NCBI GenBank assembly: GCA_022457155.1 | Contig: JAJGOT010000220.1 | Span: forward strand, 115,001-179,000 | Reading direction: 5' to 3' | DNA: 64,000 nt | DNA from: Cladopsammia gracilis | Lineage: Eukaryota > Cnidaria > Anthozoa > Scleractinia > Dendrophylliidae | Shown: positions 48,615 through 58,869 of the stretch, one piece after another | How the letters are laid out: each line of letters opens with the position of its first letter | Position numbering within the stretch: position 1 is the first letter of the stretch | The notes under the pieces: generated by a model | Seen by the model: only the letters and a program-made list of their open reading frames with translations | Told to the model about the DNA's origin: nothing | Database searches by the model: none | Program-made: the position numbers and the translations under genes

Positions 48615-49323
48615 AAGACAGTTTAGTCTAGGATAGGGTATAGTAATCAGTGATTTTTGGTCTAGAATAGGGTGTCATTTTAAGCAAAACTGATCAGTTG
48701 CATAAAGAATTTAGTCTAGACAAGGTTTACTGACAAATAGCATTTAAAAATCGGTATGGCAGGCAGTAAGGCATTTTTACTGACCCCTGTTAGCTAATAA
48801 CTGTGATAGTGAATGAGTTTCTGGAAAATAGAGAGTCTGGAATAGGTCTAGGATAGGGTAGAGTTTTTTCAGTGTTTAGTCTAGAATAGGGTTGCAAAAT
48901 GCAGCTAAAATGGTCTAGTATAAGTTGAGGGTCTCAGAGACCCAGCAGCACACCCCCATCCAAACATTTGCAGAGTACCCCTCCCCCCTCCCTAGGCACC
49001 CATGCAGGGCACCTCCAAACTTTTTTGGACCAATGATCTTTGGGTGTTTTTTTTTTTGGCTTAGCTTTCAAAATCATTAAAAAAAAACAACTTTTTTGGC
49101 TCAAATGTTTTCTGCACTTTTGAGAAACACATGTCAGCAGGATGCTAGTTAACATGTTTTTGTCTCTAGTCAGCTTAAGGTTTAAGAGCCGGTCTGTTTG
49201 CTTGAAAACAGTGGAGTAGAATGTCAACATGTCAAGCATGAAGTTAATTTTTATTCCTTGTTTGAATGAATAAATGATATGATTAATATGGCTTGAACTA
49301 TCAGGATTTCAGAATGGTAATCA
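48557..49323. other. TAGGGTA-rich remnant, no gene
   Basis: TATATAGGTATGTGCTGC and repeated GTCTAGAATAGGGT motifs up to ACCCCTCCCCCCTCCC near 48990 resemble the interior and end of the GTACTCCC element family (30928-31286, 59494-59720). Confidence 0.5.
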
Positions 49324-49356
49324 TTGCAAGCCATTGGGTTGATATATATATATATA

Positions 49357-49719
49357 TACGGTGATACAAAGGTTTATATCGGGATGACAGAACATAGTTT
49401 CAAAACAAGGTACAACAACCACAAGCTTTCGTTCAACCACCGCAAACACTCGCACGACACAGTTCTCTCAAAATACATCTGGGATCTAAAGGACAATGGC
49501 ACCGATTACTCCATCAAATGGTCCATTATTAAACGAGCAAGTGCTTACAAGGGTCATCCTTCCCGATGCAATCTATGTTTGTCTGAGAAGCTATGCATCT
49601 TAACTGCCGACAGGTCATCACTCCTCAACAAGAGATCTGAGTTGATTACGAAATGCCGGCATGAAAATAAGTTCTATGCAGCCAATCAGAAGCGGGATCA
49701 TTCCAACCGCCCTCCTTAA
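49357..49719 (+). pseudogene. Penelope-like element: GIY-YIG endonuclease fragment
   Basis: Plus-strand frame with VYIGMTEHSFKTRYNNHK (the GIY-YIG core with conserved Arg), HSHDTVLSKYIWDLKD and CNLCLSEKLCIL; this arrangement is typical of the Penelope-like endonuclease. RT is absent: the copy is 5' truncated directly after a TA dinucleotide run (about 49338-49360). The frame is open to its stop, so the endonuclease part itself is little decayed. Confidence 0.85.
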
Positions 49720-49756
49720 TTTAGTTTAAATTTTATTTCTACTGCCTCCAACGACA

Positions 49757-49796
49757 CAGTCTGATGATCGCTTAGTGCGTGAAACTCGAGTAACTG
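49757..49796 (+). ncRNA. Candidate minimal type I hammerhead ribozyme
   Basis: Stem I CAGT (49757-49760) pairs with ACTG (49793-49796). Core box CTGATGA (49761-49767), stem II CGC/GCG around a TTAGT loop, GAAAC (49781-49785), a 4-nt TCGA loop, then GTA with predicted cleavage after 49792. A one-to-two-base-pair stem III is what Penelope-associated hammerheads show. It lies 38 bases after the endonuclease stop. Weak point: the first stem II pair is T-T. Confidence 0.6.
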
Positions 49797-49896
49797 TCTC
49801 TAGAAATTTTCTATCTAAAATTGTATTTCGCTCTGCATGTATTTGCATCGAGCACTCCTACGACTGCGTGAAACACTATTTATGTTGTTTCTCTGT

Positions 49897-49902
<6 letters not shown>

Positions 49903-49936
<34 letters not shown>
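49903..49936 (+). repeat. TA microsatellite
   Basis: Uninterrupted TA run downstream of the Penelope fragment. Confidence 0.9.
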
Positions 49937-49938
<2 letters not shown>

Positions 49939-51600
49939 ATTCTAGGATATAACCAGCTGTGAAACATTCTTTCATGCCAAAATAAGAAGTCTTTGAGCTG
50001 AGGCTGGGGAGAGGAAAAAGTGAAGTGCACAAGAAATGTTCCCCATGTGCTCCCTGTCATTTTATATTTTATACATTTTATTTTGTTACTGAAAAAAAGC
50101 CTCTACAAAGGAGGGAGATGTTGATGAATTTTGACAATCATGGCTCAGGTCTGGTGGATTTTTCTGTTGAATGGGGAAATTCTGTCACTTGTCCAACAGA
50201 GAAGGAATAGCTCCTGATTTGGTAGCCATCCTTGTTATAAGTATGACACATTAAGCCTCTTTGTGATGTTTTTTAACATTTTAGTTTTTAACACAACCAT
50301 GGAGAGAACAGGGTGCTTTCTGGCCAGGCTTTACTCTTGCAGTCCAATCTGACCTTGTTTAATGTTTCAAGAGCATAAGATTTCCACTGACATGGCCTTA
50401 GGGGTTGTAAGGGCTTACAAGCATCCCTGCCACATCAGCCAGGAAGCTTTGATTTAAAACAATTAGGTAATCAAGTGACCAAACCTTTCTACCTGTAAAC
50501 AATGGCTAGATTTAGGAAGCCCAGCCCAGCTTCTAAAGTTGACCAAAGCTGTATATTATTTTAACTTTAGAAGGGTTTTCTCATCAATTCATCCCCAGTG
50601 TTACAATTTAATTGCCAGAGGGGATTTTCTATGCCAGTTACAGTTACTTGACTTGAACCATGTGCAATATCCAGGTAGGGATTGACAGGGAAGTGTATAT
50701 AAAGTCGGCAGATTTGGAATTAAAGATTTTGGCAGTTTAATGTTTAAATTGGGGGACAAGTAGCTCTGGCCCATGACTTGTTCATTTGCTGGTTTCAGAA
50801 TACTGCCACATCCCCTGGTCACCATTTAGGGTGGATGTAGCTGCATTTGGAAATGGAATAATTTTCAATTTTGCCATTTTATTTGATTTATTGGTAATAA
50901 AATACAGTTATCACACTACTGTCATTTCCAACATAAATTGTACATGTTTTCCTCAGAAGCAATTGTGACAAACACCTCTAACAAATATGAGAAAAATACT
51001 TTGACTTGTCTTCACTTTTCTTTCCTTTTTTTGTTAAATGTTAACCTGGTGGGAGATATATTCCCGGAAACGAGTAAAGAAAAAGTACTTGTTTTAACAT
51101 ATTTTGCTGTTGTCAGTGTTCTGACTGGATCAGCAAACCATCTCAGAGTAAAAGATCAAGTAAGAGTAACATGCCAACAAAACGGTGATGCCCGCGCAAG
51201 AGCAACGGCAAAAGCATGGACGGTTAAATCCAAAAAAATATTACCACAAAAACTTCATGCTATTTTGTTGCTTGCGGGCGTGATCGTTTGAAAAGAAGCC
51301 GAAAATACTATAATATAAGAAACCAAAACAGACGGTAAATTTACTCCTTTCCGGTGAAAAATCGTGCTAACTTAAAAAAAAAAAATGTTTCGCAAGCTGC
51401 GGCGTTTCGAATTTTTACCTTCGTTGCCTGTGCAAGGCAAACAAACACTTTACGGGTCGATAAATGGTTACACTTGGCTCCACGGAAACTCCTCCTTGGC
51501 CGCCATTTTGTTTGTTTTCTTCTTGGTTTGCAATCTGGTACCCAGATCTTCTCACTCTTTTCCTTGGCCGCCATTTTGAATACATCTCCACAAATAGTGG
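49937..51600. other. No recognised gene
   Basis: Short open frames only, with no recognisable domain. The TTAA element end lies just beyond. Confidence 0.4.
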
Positions 51601-51626
51601 AGATTTTGATCACGTGATCTGCTGTG

Positions 51627-51690
51627 TGCCAGGGTCTTCTCCCGAAGCGCCGCCATATTGAAAACCGAGAAGACCCTGGGGACGAGGTTG
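51627..51690. repeat. Hairpin CCAGGGTCTTCTC/GAGAAGACCCTGG
   Basis: Palindrome with a CGCCGCCATATTG centre. It belongs to the CCTCGTTCCCAGGG end family also seen at 43548-43610 and 45686. Confidence 0.65.
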
Positions 51691-52380
51691 GCGTTCTCAC
51701 TTGCTTTTCGGCCGATTATGCTTATGCTTATGCTTGTGCTTATGCGCTAGTGAAAACCAGCCTTAAGGGGTCAAAAGGAGGAAAGAGGACATGGACACTC
51801 GCTTCTGTCAGGCCCGAATAGGGAGAGAGAAAGCCTTAGGTTTTTATTTCTTTCAGGTGAATTTTTCCCTACCCTTCGATTCCCTCCATAGATAAGGGTC
51901 GGTTCCTTACGCTGTTTCTTAATGTTAGTTTGGATAACTATTTGAATATTTATTGAACTGAATAATGAAGTAATGCTCCACATAAGAACGATAGCTAACT
52001 TCATTGTTCTGCGGCAATGGCTCTTTCCCACATAGAATATCTTTGATTGCAGGAATAGAGGAGGAGCTGATGGTTAATAATTATATTTCACTATAAAAAT
52101 AAAAAAAATCCATTTGCGTCAATTAAATTTTGGGAAATGTTCGTGCTTAACCAATCAGAATAGCAGAAGACAATAGCAAATAATTTTGCTTCTTTGATGA
52201 AGTTCCCCAAATACAATATCTTTTAAAAATTGCATGTTGTGCGATTGGGTCTCAAATTACTTGAGACCTTAAAAAAATTAGGCAAAATGCACCTTGAACC
52301 TTAACATTTTAGCGGTTTTTGAGTCTAGGCCAACGAGATCACTAGTTGAAACAATGAAAAAAGTTGACATTCCATCGCGA

Positions 52381-52616
52381 CGGGGGGTGATAACTCTAAC
52401 AAACTCTGTTTGAGCAATACTGTGTGAACTGAAAGTTGTCCCGAAAATTTGGAATATCTTCCCGATTTTTTCGGAGACATTCCCGAAATTTTAACAACAT
52501 TGTCTCATGTTTCCCCGAAAATTTTTCGAGTCTCCCGATCCCGGCAAAATCTTCAGATTCCCGGAAGAATTTTGTTTTTCTCCCGAAACAGGCCTTTTTA
52601 GAGTTGTTACCCCCCG
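52381..52616. mobile_element. Small MITE with CCCGAAA-rich interior
   Basis: CGGGGGGTGATAACTC at the left and GAGTTGTTACCCCCCG at the right; the interior has many TTCCCGA motifs. 236 bp. Confidence 0.65.
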
Positions 52617-52892
52617 TATCCATTGTTCAGTTGGCAAACTCTGAGCACATAACAACGCTGAAAAACTCATGAAACAACATTGTCTTCCACGTGAAATCTC
52701 ACTATTGTGTATTGAATATATGCATCAGTAATCGCTACGTACTTCAACAATAAAAATGGATTTAGTTGCGTCGTCTCGTTTTTTTCTTTCCTCCCGCTTT
52801 CTCCTCCTCTCTTTCCACAGTCTTTTCTCTCCTCAGTTTCTCGTCCCAGTCTTCTTATCGGTTTCCTTTTTAGCGGCGACACCGTATCTCGG

Positions 52893-52962
52893 ACCGTGAC
52901 CCCTTGATCACATCTGGATTACTAGTCCATGTGCTATACCACTACACCACAAGAGCTCGTTG
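52893..52962 (-). tRNA. tRNA-like sequence
   Basis: Minus strand: TGTGGTGTAGTGGTATAGC (D-arm like) and TGGACTAGTAATCCA (anticodon arm with AGT). No proper B box follows, so it is not a working tRNA. Confidence 0.35.
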
Positions 52963-53203
52963 AAAGTTACTGACCAATAATTACATTTTATTCACGTGTT
53001 CTATGTTAATTACTAAAAATCTACATAACAATTTAACCCCAACTCCCATGGCAGTTTACACGTAGGAATCCTTGTCATGTCTTTGCTATTGGTTAACTGT
53101 GAGAATAAAAAGGAACGTATTTCCATGCAAATTTCTTCACTGAGTCGTCCTTCAGTTTCCTTTCGACTTTCTGCCGTGTTGTTATTATTATTATCATAAC
53201 GTT

Positions 53204-53532
53204 ATGACAACAGTACCTCCGTCTTCATCTCCGTCTACGTCTTCGTCTGTCCCTTCGTGTGCGTCCTCTCGTCCTCTTGTCAAGTTGAATTGGTTTTCGT
53301 TGTGTTCTCTATTACAAGATCACGAACAGTGCATAGATTGGTGCAAGGAACAGAACCTACTCGTGTCGGCCGCGAAGTGTCCTGGACCTGAGTGCTGCAA
53401 AGCACTAACCTGGACGAAACGCGCGAAATCGAGACGGGTTTAAGTGGCGATGCTCGAAGAGGCATTGTAATGGCATGGTTTTCTACAGGAGGTTTTGTGG
53501 CGTAAGCATTATGGAGAGGATCCCTTTGTAAA
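53204..53532 (+). pseudogene. ISXO2/Merlin-like transposase, N-terminal fragment
   Basis: LVKLNWFSLCSLLQDHEQCIDWCKEQNLL followed by CPGPECCKALTWTKRAKSR and, after a frame change near 53432, DGFKWRCSKRHCNGMV. This is the N-terminal zinc-ribbon pattern of ISXO2-like (Merlin) transposases as I know them. The catalytic domain is absent and a stop follows at 53530-53532. A serine-rich leader precedes it. Unlikely to be active. Confidence 0.6.
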
Positions 53533-54089
53533 CATCATCAATCATATCGCTGAACTTTACCAGGTGTACAAAGACCCGTGAAGTGTTCCGCGTAGCAATC
53601 TTATGCACCATTGGTGATCTTCTTTTGTGAAATCAATAATACACCAAGTAAAGATTCAACGCATCGCATCACAAGGTGGAAAACGGGGTAAAAACACCAC
53701 AACAACATCAACGGTGAGTTTCAATTTATTTCTTTCTGGTCTATTTTTCATTCGCACTACAACTCGAAAAAAACGGAAAACGGCCCATTTTCTTCGACAA
53801 ATTTTGATGAAAATGCTCTTTTTAGACCTATTTTGAAAAAGACTAAGAAAAAAAAATTTTAAAAAAACCTGTACAATGTATGCTATTCCCAAAGGCAGTC
53901 TATTGTTTTCTCTATTGTTCTCTTTTATAATAGCACATATGCATAATTAATGTTGGGGTTATTCTTGGTTTGCAACCACGTGACAAGGCGGCCATGTTGG
54001 TGGCAAAATAAAATACAATTTTTTTCGCATAATTTGCATGAAAATAGAGTTTAGTTCTCAGCGGAGAGAAACGGTTTTGTTCTTGGGTG
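53533..54089. other. No recognised gene; left part of a degraded repeat
   Basis: GGCGGCCATGTTGGTGG near 53990 has an inverted counterpart (CCACCAACATGGATGCC) near 54457. The element at 54090-54430 therefore seems inserted in an older inverted-repeat element, about 53965-54490. Confidence 0.45.
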
Positions 54090-54430
54090 GTGACTAGAAT
54101 GGATAATCCAAAATCAGGTTGGACACCTTATTGAGACTTATATAACGGAGTAACTGGTTAGCTTTCAGGTGAGGTTAGGGGCAGCAGTTTATATAGTTAA
54201 ATTTAGGACTAAGCAACCCGAGAAGCTAGGTGGTACAGTGGTACGGTAGGCTATGTAAGCCTAAACCTAGCTGAGGTCACAGGTTCAATCCTCAGTGGGG
54301 ATTTTAGATTTTCTTTTTTACATTTAAAAATTTATTGAAAATAAATTCTAAGTGTCGACATTACGTTATATAATTCTCAATAAGTGTCCGAGGTGATCCA
54401 ACCTGATTTTGGAGTAACCATTCTAGTCAC
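54090..54430. mobile_element. Inverted-repeat element containing a tRNA-like core
   Basis: GTGACTAGAATGG ... AAATCAGGTTGGA at the left and TCCAACCTGATTTTGG ... CCATTCTAGTCAC at the right. The middle (about 54229-54300) reads like a plus-strand tRNA: GTGGTACAGTGGTAC, a GGTTCAATCC B box and a G/T-rich end. Confidence 0.65.
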
Positions 54431-55178
54431 GACCTTTGTTCTTGACCACCAACATGGATGCCGTGACGTCACGCTCAAAACAGCAATACGGAAATCTTGC
54501 CGCAAAGGAAAACAATTACTTTGAAATTTTTATTTTTTATTTCATTTTATTATTTTGCCACACACAATGAATTACAAGCAGAACAAAAACGATAATAAAT
54601 AGGTTAATTAACATTAAATTTAAAATTTGTACATTACTAGCTTGAGAGGAGTGACTGTGGCGGGAAATCTCCGAGAAGCCGAGCTTATGAGGAATAGAGA
54701 TTTCCCCCCACGGGCAATTTAAATACTAGGCGGCATTTTAAGAAATAAAGAAAAAAGTCGTTTATTTAAGTATATAAGTGTGTTTAGAGGAAAATATAGA
54801 TATAAGGTGTTAAGGTATTAGGTTGCATTCTGTCTGACCCTTAAAAATGGTTTGATTACACGCTTGAATATACTATAAGAAAAATCGAAGAAGAGAAGCG
54901 AAGACAAGCGAGCACGTGCTATGGACGGCGAAAGACGCATCCAGACCCAGGCGCATCTAAGTTATGATGACACCGCTGGACGTACGCTTGCTCAAAATCA
55001 TCGTGACAAACAACAAAAAATCGAGACTGCAGCAATAAAACGCAGAGCACCCAAGCAACCACAGCCAAACCAAAGATAAGTGTGCTACTTGCCTGGGGGC
55101 TCGCAGCAATAATAATAAACCCTGTGTCGAAAAATGGCATGTATTATATTTCATACGAAATGTACCTTTCCATTTCAG
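54431..55178. other. No recognised gene
   Basis: Upstream of the FYVE exon. I could not find the coiled-coil exons expected of an EEA1-type gene. Confidence 0.4.
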
Positions 55179-55277
55179 ATTTCGAACACTCAAAAGAATG
55201 CACGGAGATGGGAAAATGGTGAGGATGTATCAAGTTGCAATGGATGCGAGAGACAATTCTCCATGACCATAAGAGAG
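55179..55277 (+). CDS. FYVE zinc-finger exon 1 (EEA1-like)
   Basis: Exon of 33 codons between TTTCAG and GTTTGT: ARRWENGEDVSSCNGCERQF then SMTIRE. This is the first half of a FYVE domain: Trp before a CxxC pair and the SMTIRE stretch leading to the RHHCR-type PI3P-binding motif. FYVE domains bind phosphatidylinositol 3-phosphate on early endosomes. The wording is closest to the C-terminal finger of EEA1. Phase 0 joins it to 55855. Confidence 0.65.
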
Positions 55278-55629
55278 GTTTGTTCTCTATCATGTCTCGT
55301 ACAAAAGGTTTCCGAAAACTGTCAAAGACCCAAGGTGTTTTCATTAATGCATCTGCAAAACTTGTAAATCTAGAAAAAACGAAAATTTTCGAGGAAGATC
55401 CAAACTAAGATGTTTTCATTATTATTTTTATTTTTATTTTATTAGCTTCGCCAAATCAAGTACATATATATACAAAAAAAATGAGAGAGGCAGGGTATCC
55501 TCACCTGCATTGTTTGTAAATCTTTTGAAATCCTTTCATTATTGCTTTATAATAACAATTTTTTTGTGTGCCTAGCATCCAAAGAGTGCCACAGAAACAA
55601 AAATGACACATATACTTAAATTGTTACTG

Positions 55630-55813
55630 TAGGTGCGTTCCTTTGGGATGATCCGGATCCGGATCACTGATCCAAGATGACTTGGATCATGCTGCATCAA
55701 AGGAACCGACGAATCCTTGTCCAGAATGGATTCGTCGGTTCCTTTGATGCTTCATGATCCGAGTGATCTTGGATCAGTGATCCGGATCCGGATCATCCCA
55801 AAGGAACGCACCC
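55630..55813. mobile_element. Large palindromic element between FYVE exons
   Basis: GGTGCGTTCCTTTGGGATGA ... and its complement, arms about 85 bp with repeated GATCCGGATCC and TTGGATCA. The ends resemble hAT-type non-autonomous elements (inference). It sits in the intron before the HHCR exon. Confidence 0.75.
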
Positions 55814-55854
55814 TGTGTCTTTCTAATCTTTTGCTTTCTTTCCTTCTTTTTCAG

Positions 55855-55884
55855 CACCACTGTCGGAATTGCGGGTCATTATAT
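55855..55884 (+). pseudogene. FYVE zinc-finger exon 2, probably damaged
   Basis: After TTTTTCAG the frame reads HHCRNCGSLY, the PI3P-contacting core and second CxxC pair of a FYVE domain, and then hits TGA. Relatives continue with Cys-x-x-Cys here. The ending is phase-compatible with the exon at 56066 only without a GT donor. Confidence 0.55.
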
Positions 55885-56065
55885 TGAATTTCTTACATTT
55901 GCCGCTAGTACAGGACCACTCAGAAGTTCTGTCGAGGATTCCAAAAATGATGACCCACTTGCATTTCCTCCTTATCTCAAAATACTCATCTAGGGGATGT
56001 TGTCCTCATGTACACCCAAATGTTTCTTGTTTCTCACAGTTTGATTTACTTTGGTGATTGTACAG

Positions 56066-56150
56066 CAATAATGCGCCACTCACATCGAGCAAGAAACCTG
56101 TACGAGTGTGTGACAAGTGTTTTGATGATGTCAGGTCAGGAACAGCTAGG
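56066..56150 (+). CDS. FYVE zinc-finger exon 3 (EEA1-like)
   Basis: After TACAG: NNAPLTSSKKPVRVCDKCFD, then DVRSGTAR and a GTGAGT donor. It holds the last CxxC pair and the KPVRVCD signature of FYVE domains, in EEA1-like wording. A further short exon must follow; I did not find it. Together with 55179 and 55855 it shows a plus-strand gene end, but the finger lacks its third cysteine pair. Confidence 0.65.
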
Positions 56151-56154
56151 GTGA

Positions 56155-56470
56155 GTTTAAGGATTGCGCTACATTACACTTAATAGAAAAGTTGCATTAC
56201 AACCCATATAACCCTAATTTGTGTTACATAAAACCTTACTTAGCAGCGATTGTGTTACGTTATACCCCATATAGTGATGACCGTGTTACATTACATTTAA
56301 TAGAAAATTACAACCCATGTGTATAACGGCGATTGTGTTACATGAGACCTCACTTAGCGGCAATTATAACCCCATGTAGCGATGATTGTGTTCTACTACA
56401 CACCACATGGCGGCGGTTGCGTTACATTACACCCCACATAGTTAAGATTGCGTTATATTGCACTTCAAAA
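56155..56470 (+). repeat. Degenerate minisatellite
   Basis: Loose repeats of GCGATTGTGTTACATTACAC and TACCCCATATAG-type units, period about 30-40 bp, directly after the last FYVE exon. Confidence 0.6.
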
Positions 56471-57592
56471 TCCGTAAAGTTACCAACTTTCGACTGCTGA
56501 CGGCTGTGCCCAACATTTCAGTTCTGTTTGGTTTTCATAACACATAAGAGAAATTGCTTCTACTCAGTTAAAAAGAAAGAAGAGAACATCGGGTTACTCC
56601 GCACTTCGTTGTGTTTCTTGCCTTTCTCATTACCTTAATTAATACAATTCGTTTTTTATTTTATTTTTCAGTCATATTCTTTAAGTCACAAACAAGGCTT
56701 CAGCTAAAAACACGCCACAAGATTATATATTGGTGGTAAATAATTTGTATCAACATCAAATTTCTCCTTACAATATCAATACATTGTCAACCAGACAGGT
56801 GACAAGAATAAAGACAATCATCCAATGGAAGTAGGTGTACCACCAAATTCTGTTGATCAACATGTAATTTCTTCAATATTAATACATTTATAGGCGATAA
56901 GATTTAAGGAAATAATCAACTGACGAATACTAGAGAGATTTAACAATTTAGAATCGTGTAATTGTTTCCCTCAAATGGCACGGAATGTCACAGCAGTTGC
57001 CATTTTTTACCTGAGGAGTTTTTACGTACTGTTTGTCGGCAAACGGCAAAAAACAAGCAGACGTTTGTGGTTTGCTGTAAACCTGATGCTCAATATTGGT
57101 TCACTATTGGTTCATTATTGTCCTGATATTGTCTCAATATTCTACAAAGAATAATTAATTGTGTAACATGACGATTAGCAACGGAAAGTCTGGTGTTTCT
57201 TTTAAGGTCACGCTTCCGCTTTTCACAAAGAAAAGGAAAGCGCTTCTTTTAATGGGTGTGCGTGACACAATGAAGACAGAAGACGCAAAGAGGAATACAG
57301 TCTTGTCTCTCGCTAGAAACCGTGTGATGACAATTAGTAAGGAGACTTTGTATTTTAATCTTAATAATATAAGAAGAACTCATAAGATGTAGGATTTAGG
57401 AGCATTTTTGTTAGAAGGGTAAAAAAATTTATATAACATTTAAAGCGACAAATCTAAGTATATTTTACTGCAGCGCGTTAAAATTATTAAAATACAATTA
57501 ATCACTTATTCATTAATTTAAAAATTAAGTGCTCGTCCTTAATTAGATAAATTAAATGTCAAGGTGTCCATGTTTGCTGTAGACTTCGAGTA
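56471..57592. other. No recognised gene
   Basis: A 77-codon frame at 57159-57392 (MTISNGKSGVSFKVTLPLFT...) has no recognised homology. Confidence 0.4.
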
Positions 57593-57769
57593 GTCTCTCT
57601 TTTCCAGCTTAGTCCGTCGAGCGAGAACGAAAAACACATTAGCGAACGGATAATTGGCCGCGCGAAACTGGGGACGAGGCAGGCACGCGCACGTGCCTGC
57701 CTCGCCCCCAGTTTCGCGCGGCCATTATCCTTAGTTTCTCGCTCGACGGACTAAGCTGGAAAAGAGAGA
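57593..57769. repeat. Near-perfect 177-bp palindrome
   Basis: GTCTCTCTTTTCCAGCTTAG ... GGCCGCGCGAAACTGGGG, then the complement around a CACGCGCACGTGCCTG centre. GC-rich, likely a hairpin MITE. Confidence 0.85.
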
Positions 57770-58158
57770 CTGCTCGTAGTCTATGTTTGCTGTATTTGTT
57801 ATGTTTGAGTAGATCGTACAATAAGTTAAAGTCCCGTTTGCAGTGTAAATAAACAGGGAATAAATATATTATAGTTTGTTGTATTTTGGTAGTTTATATA
57901 ACGCAAATAATTAAAATTCTATCAAATAAAAAGCTACTGAACGGTGCCTCGTATGGTGCTGTTAATGATCCAATTCGTCCAGAGTGGAATCACATTCATG
58001 TAGACAGTGAAACAGGACCTTAGAAAAGTTGTTAATGTTGTACTTAAGTTTTTCAATAGCTATTTTTTATTGTATATCTGAAAGTTTCTCTCATTCTTCA
58101 AAAATTATTTTTTTCCGTGTGTGTGTGTTGTTTTTTTTTTTTTTGGGAGGGGGGGGGG

Positions 58159-58339
58159 TCTTCTGAAGCTAAAAGCGATTATTAATCGACGTTTCGGCCT
58201 GTTTAATCGGCCTTCTTCAGGAAATTAAGAAAATCAAGGTCAATACGGCAAACTGTTGTTTCAGTCCGCCATATTGACTGTTGTTTTCTTAATTTTCTGA
58301 AGAAGGCCAGTTATTTTAATCGCTTTTAACCTCAGAAGA
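58159..58339. mobile_element. Inverted-repeat element
   Basis: TCTTCTGAAGCTAAAAGCGA at the left and TCGCTTTTAACCTCAGAAGA at the right; arms carry GGCCTTCTTCAG/CTGAAGAAGGCC. Noncoding. Confidence 0.7.
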
Positions 58340-58869
58340 ATCCCGAAAAACAACTTTTAATTTTTTTTAACTAGGAAATTTTTTTCTATCAAATATCTGA
58401 AAAGGGATTTCTTTATGGGGTCGGAAAAAAAAAAGCCGAAAAAAAAATTCGGCTTTTTTTTTTTTGCCTTTCTTTCTTTCTTCTTCTTATCTCCTCTCCT
58501 TTCCCTCTTCTCCCATCCCTCTTCTCCCATCCCTTCCCTTCCCTTCCCTTCATCTTTCTCCGTAGATCTGCGCCACCAGGACCACGATGAAAAGTAACGT
58601 ATATTTTTTTGTATTATTGGTTATTATTGTTCCCAGACTCGCCTCGGCCAAAATTTAATCCTAACTAGAACTAAGAATTTACCTGCAACATATACTTTGT
58701 TGCCTACTAGAAAATACGTTTCTTTAATCTCTTTTCGAATGAAACACGGACCCGAAACAACGTCTGCTATAACACACTAACACTAACTCCCACAAAATTA
58801 GTGGGCAAATCCCAAGGGAATCTTTTCTTTGAGTTCTCTTTGACAAGTCTTTGACTAATTACCGGGCAG

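Larger units (their letters stand above)
43240..51762. mobile_element. Large element with CATAAG-repeat inverted ends and TTAA flanks
   Basis: GGCTGGTTTTCACTAGCGC followed by tandem CATAAG hexamers at the left; the complement ends at 51762. TTAA lies at 43236-43239 and 51763-51766. An inner CAAGTGAGAAC/GTTCTCACTTG pair extends the inverted repeat. TTAA suggests a piggyBac or Kolobok mechanism. I find no transposase, and other elements fill the interior, so the two ends could instead be two separate small elements. Confidence 0.5.

Noticed and set aside
55869..56057. Alternative 62-codon frame over the FYVE intron
   Set aside because: The phase-matched FYVE exons explain the region better, and this frame has no homology.
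58415..58597. Lys/Phe/Ser-rich small protein
   Set aside because: Encoded by A-, T- and CTTCCC-type simple repeats.
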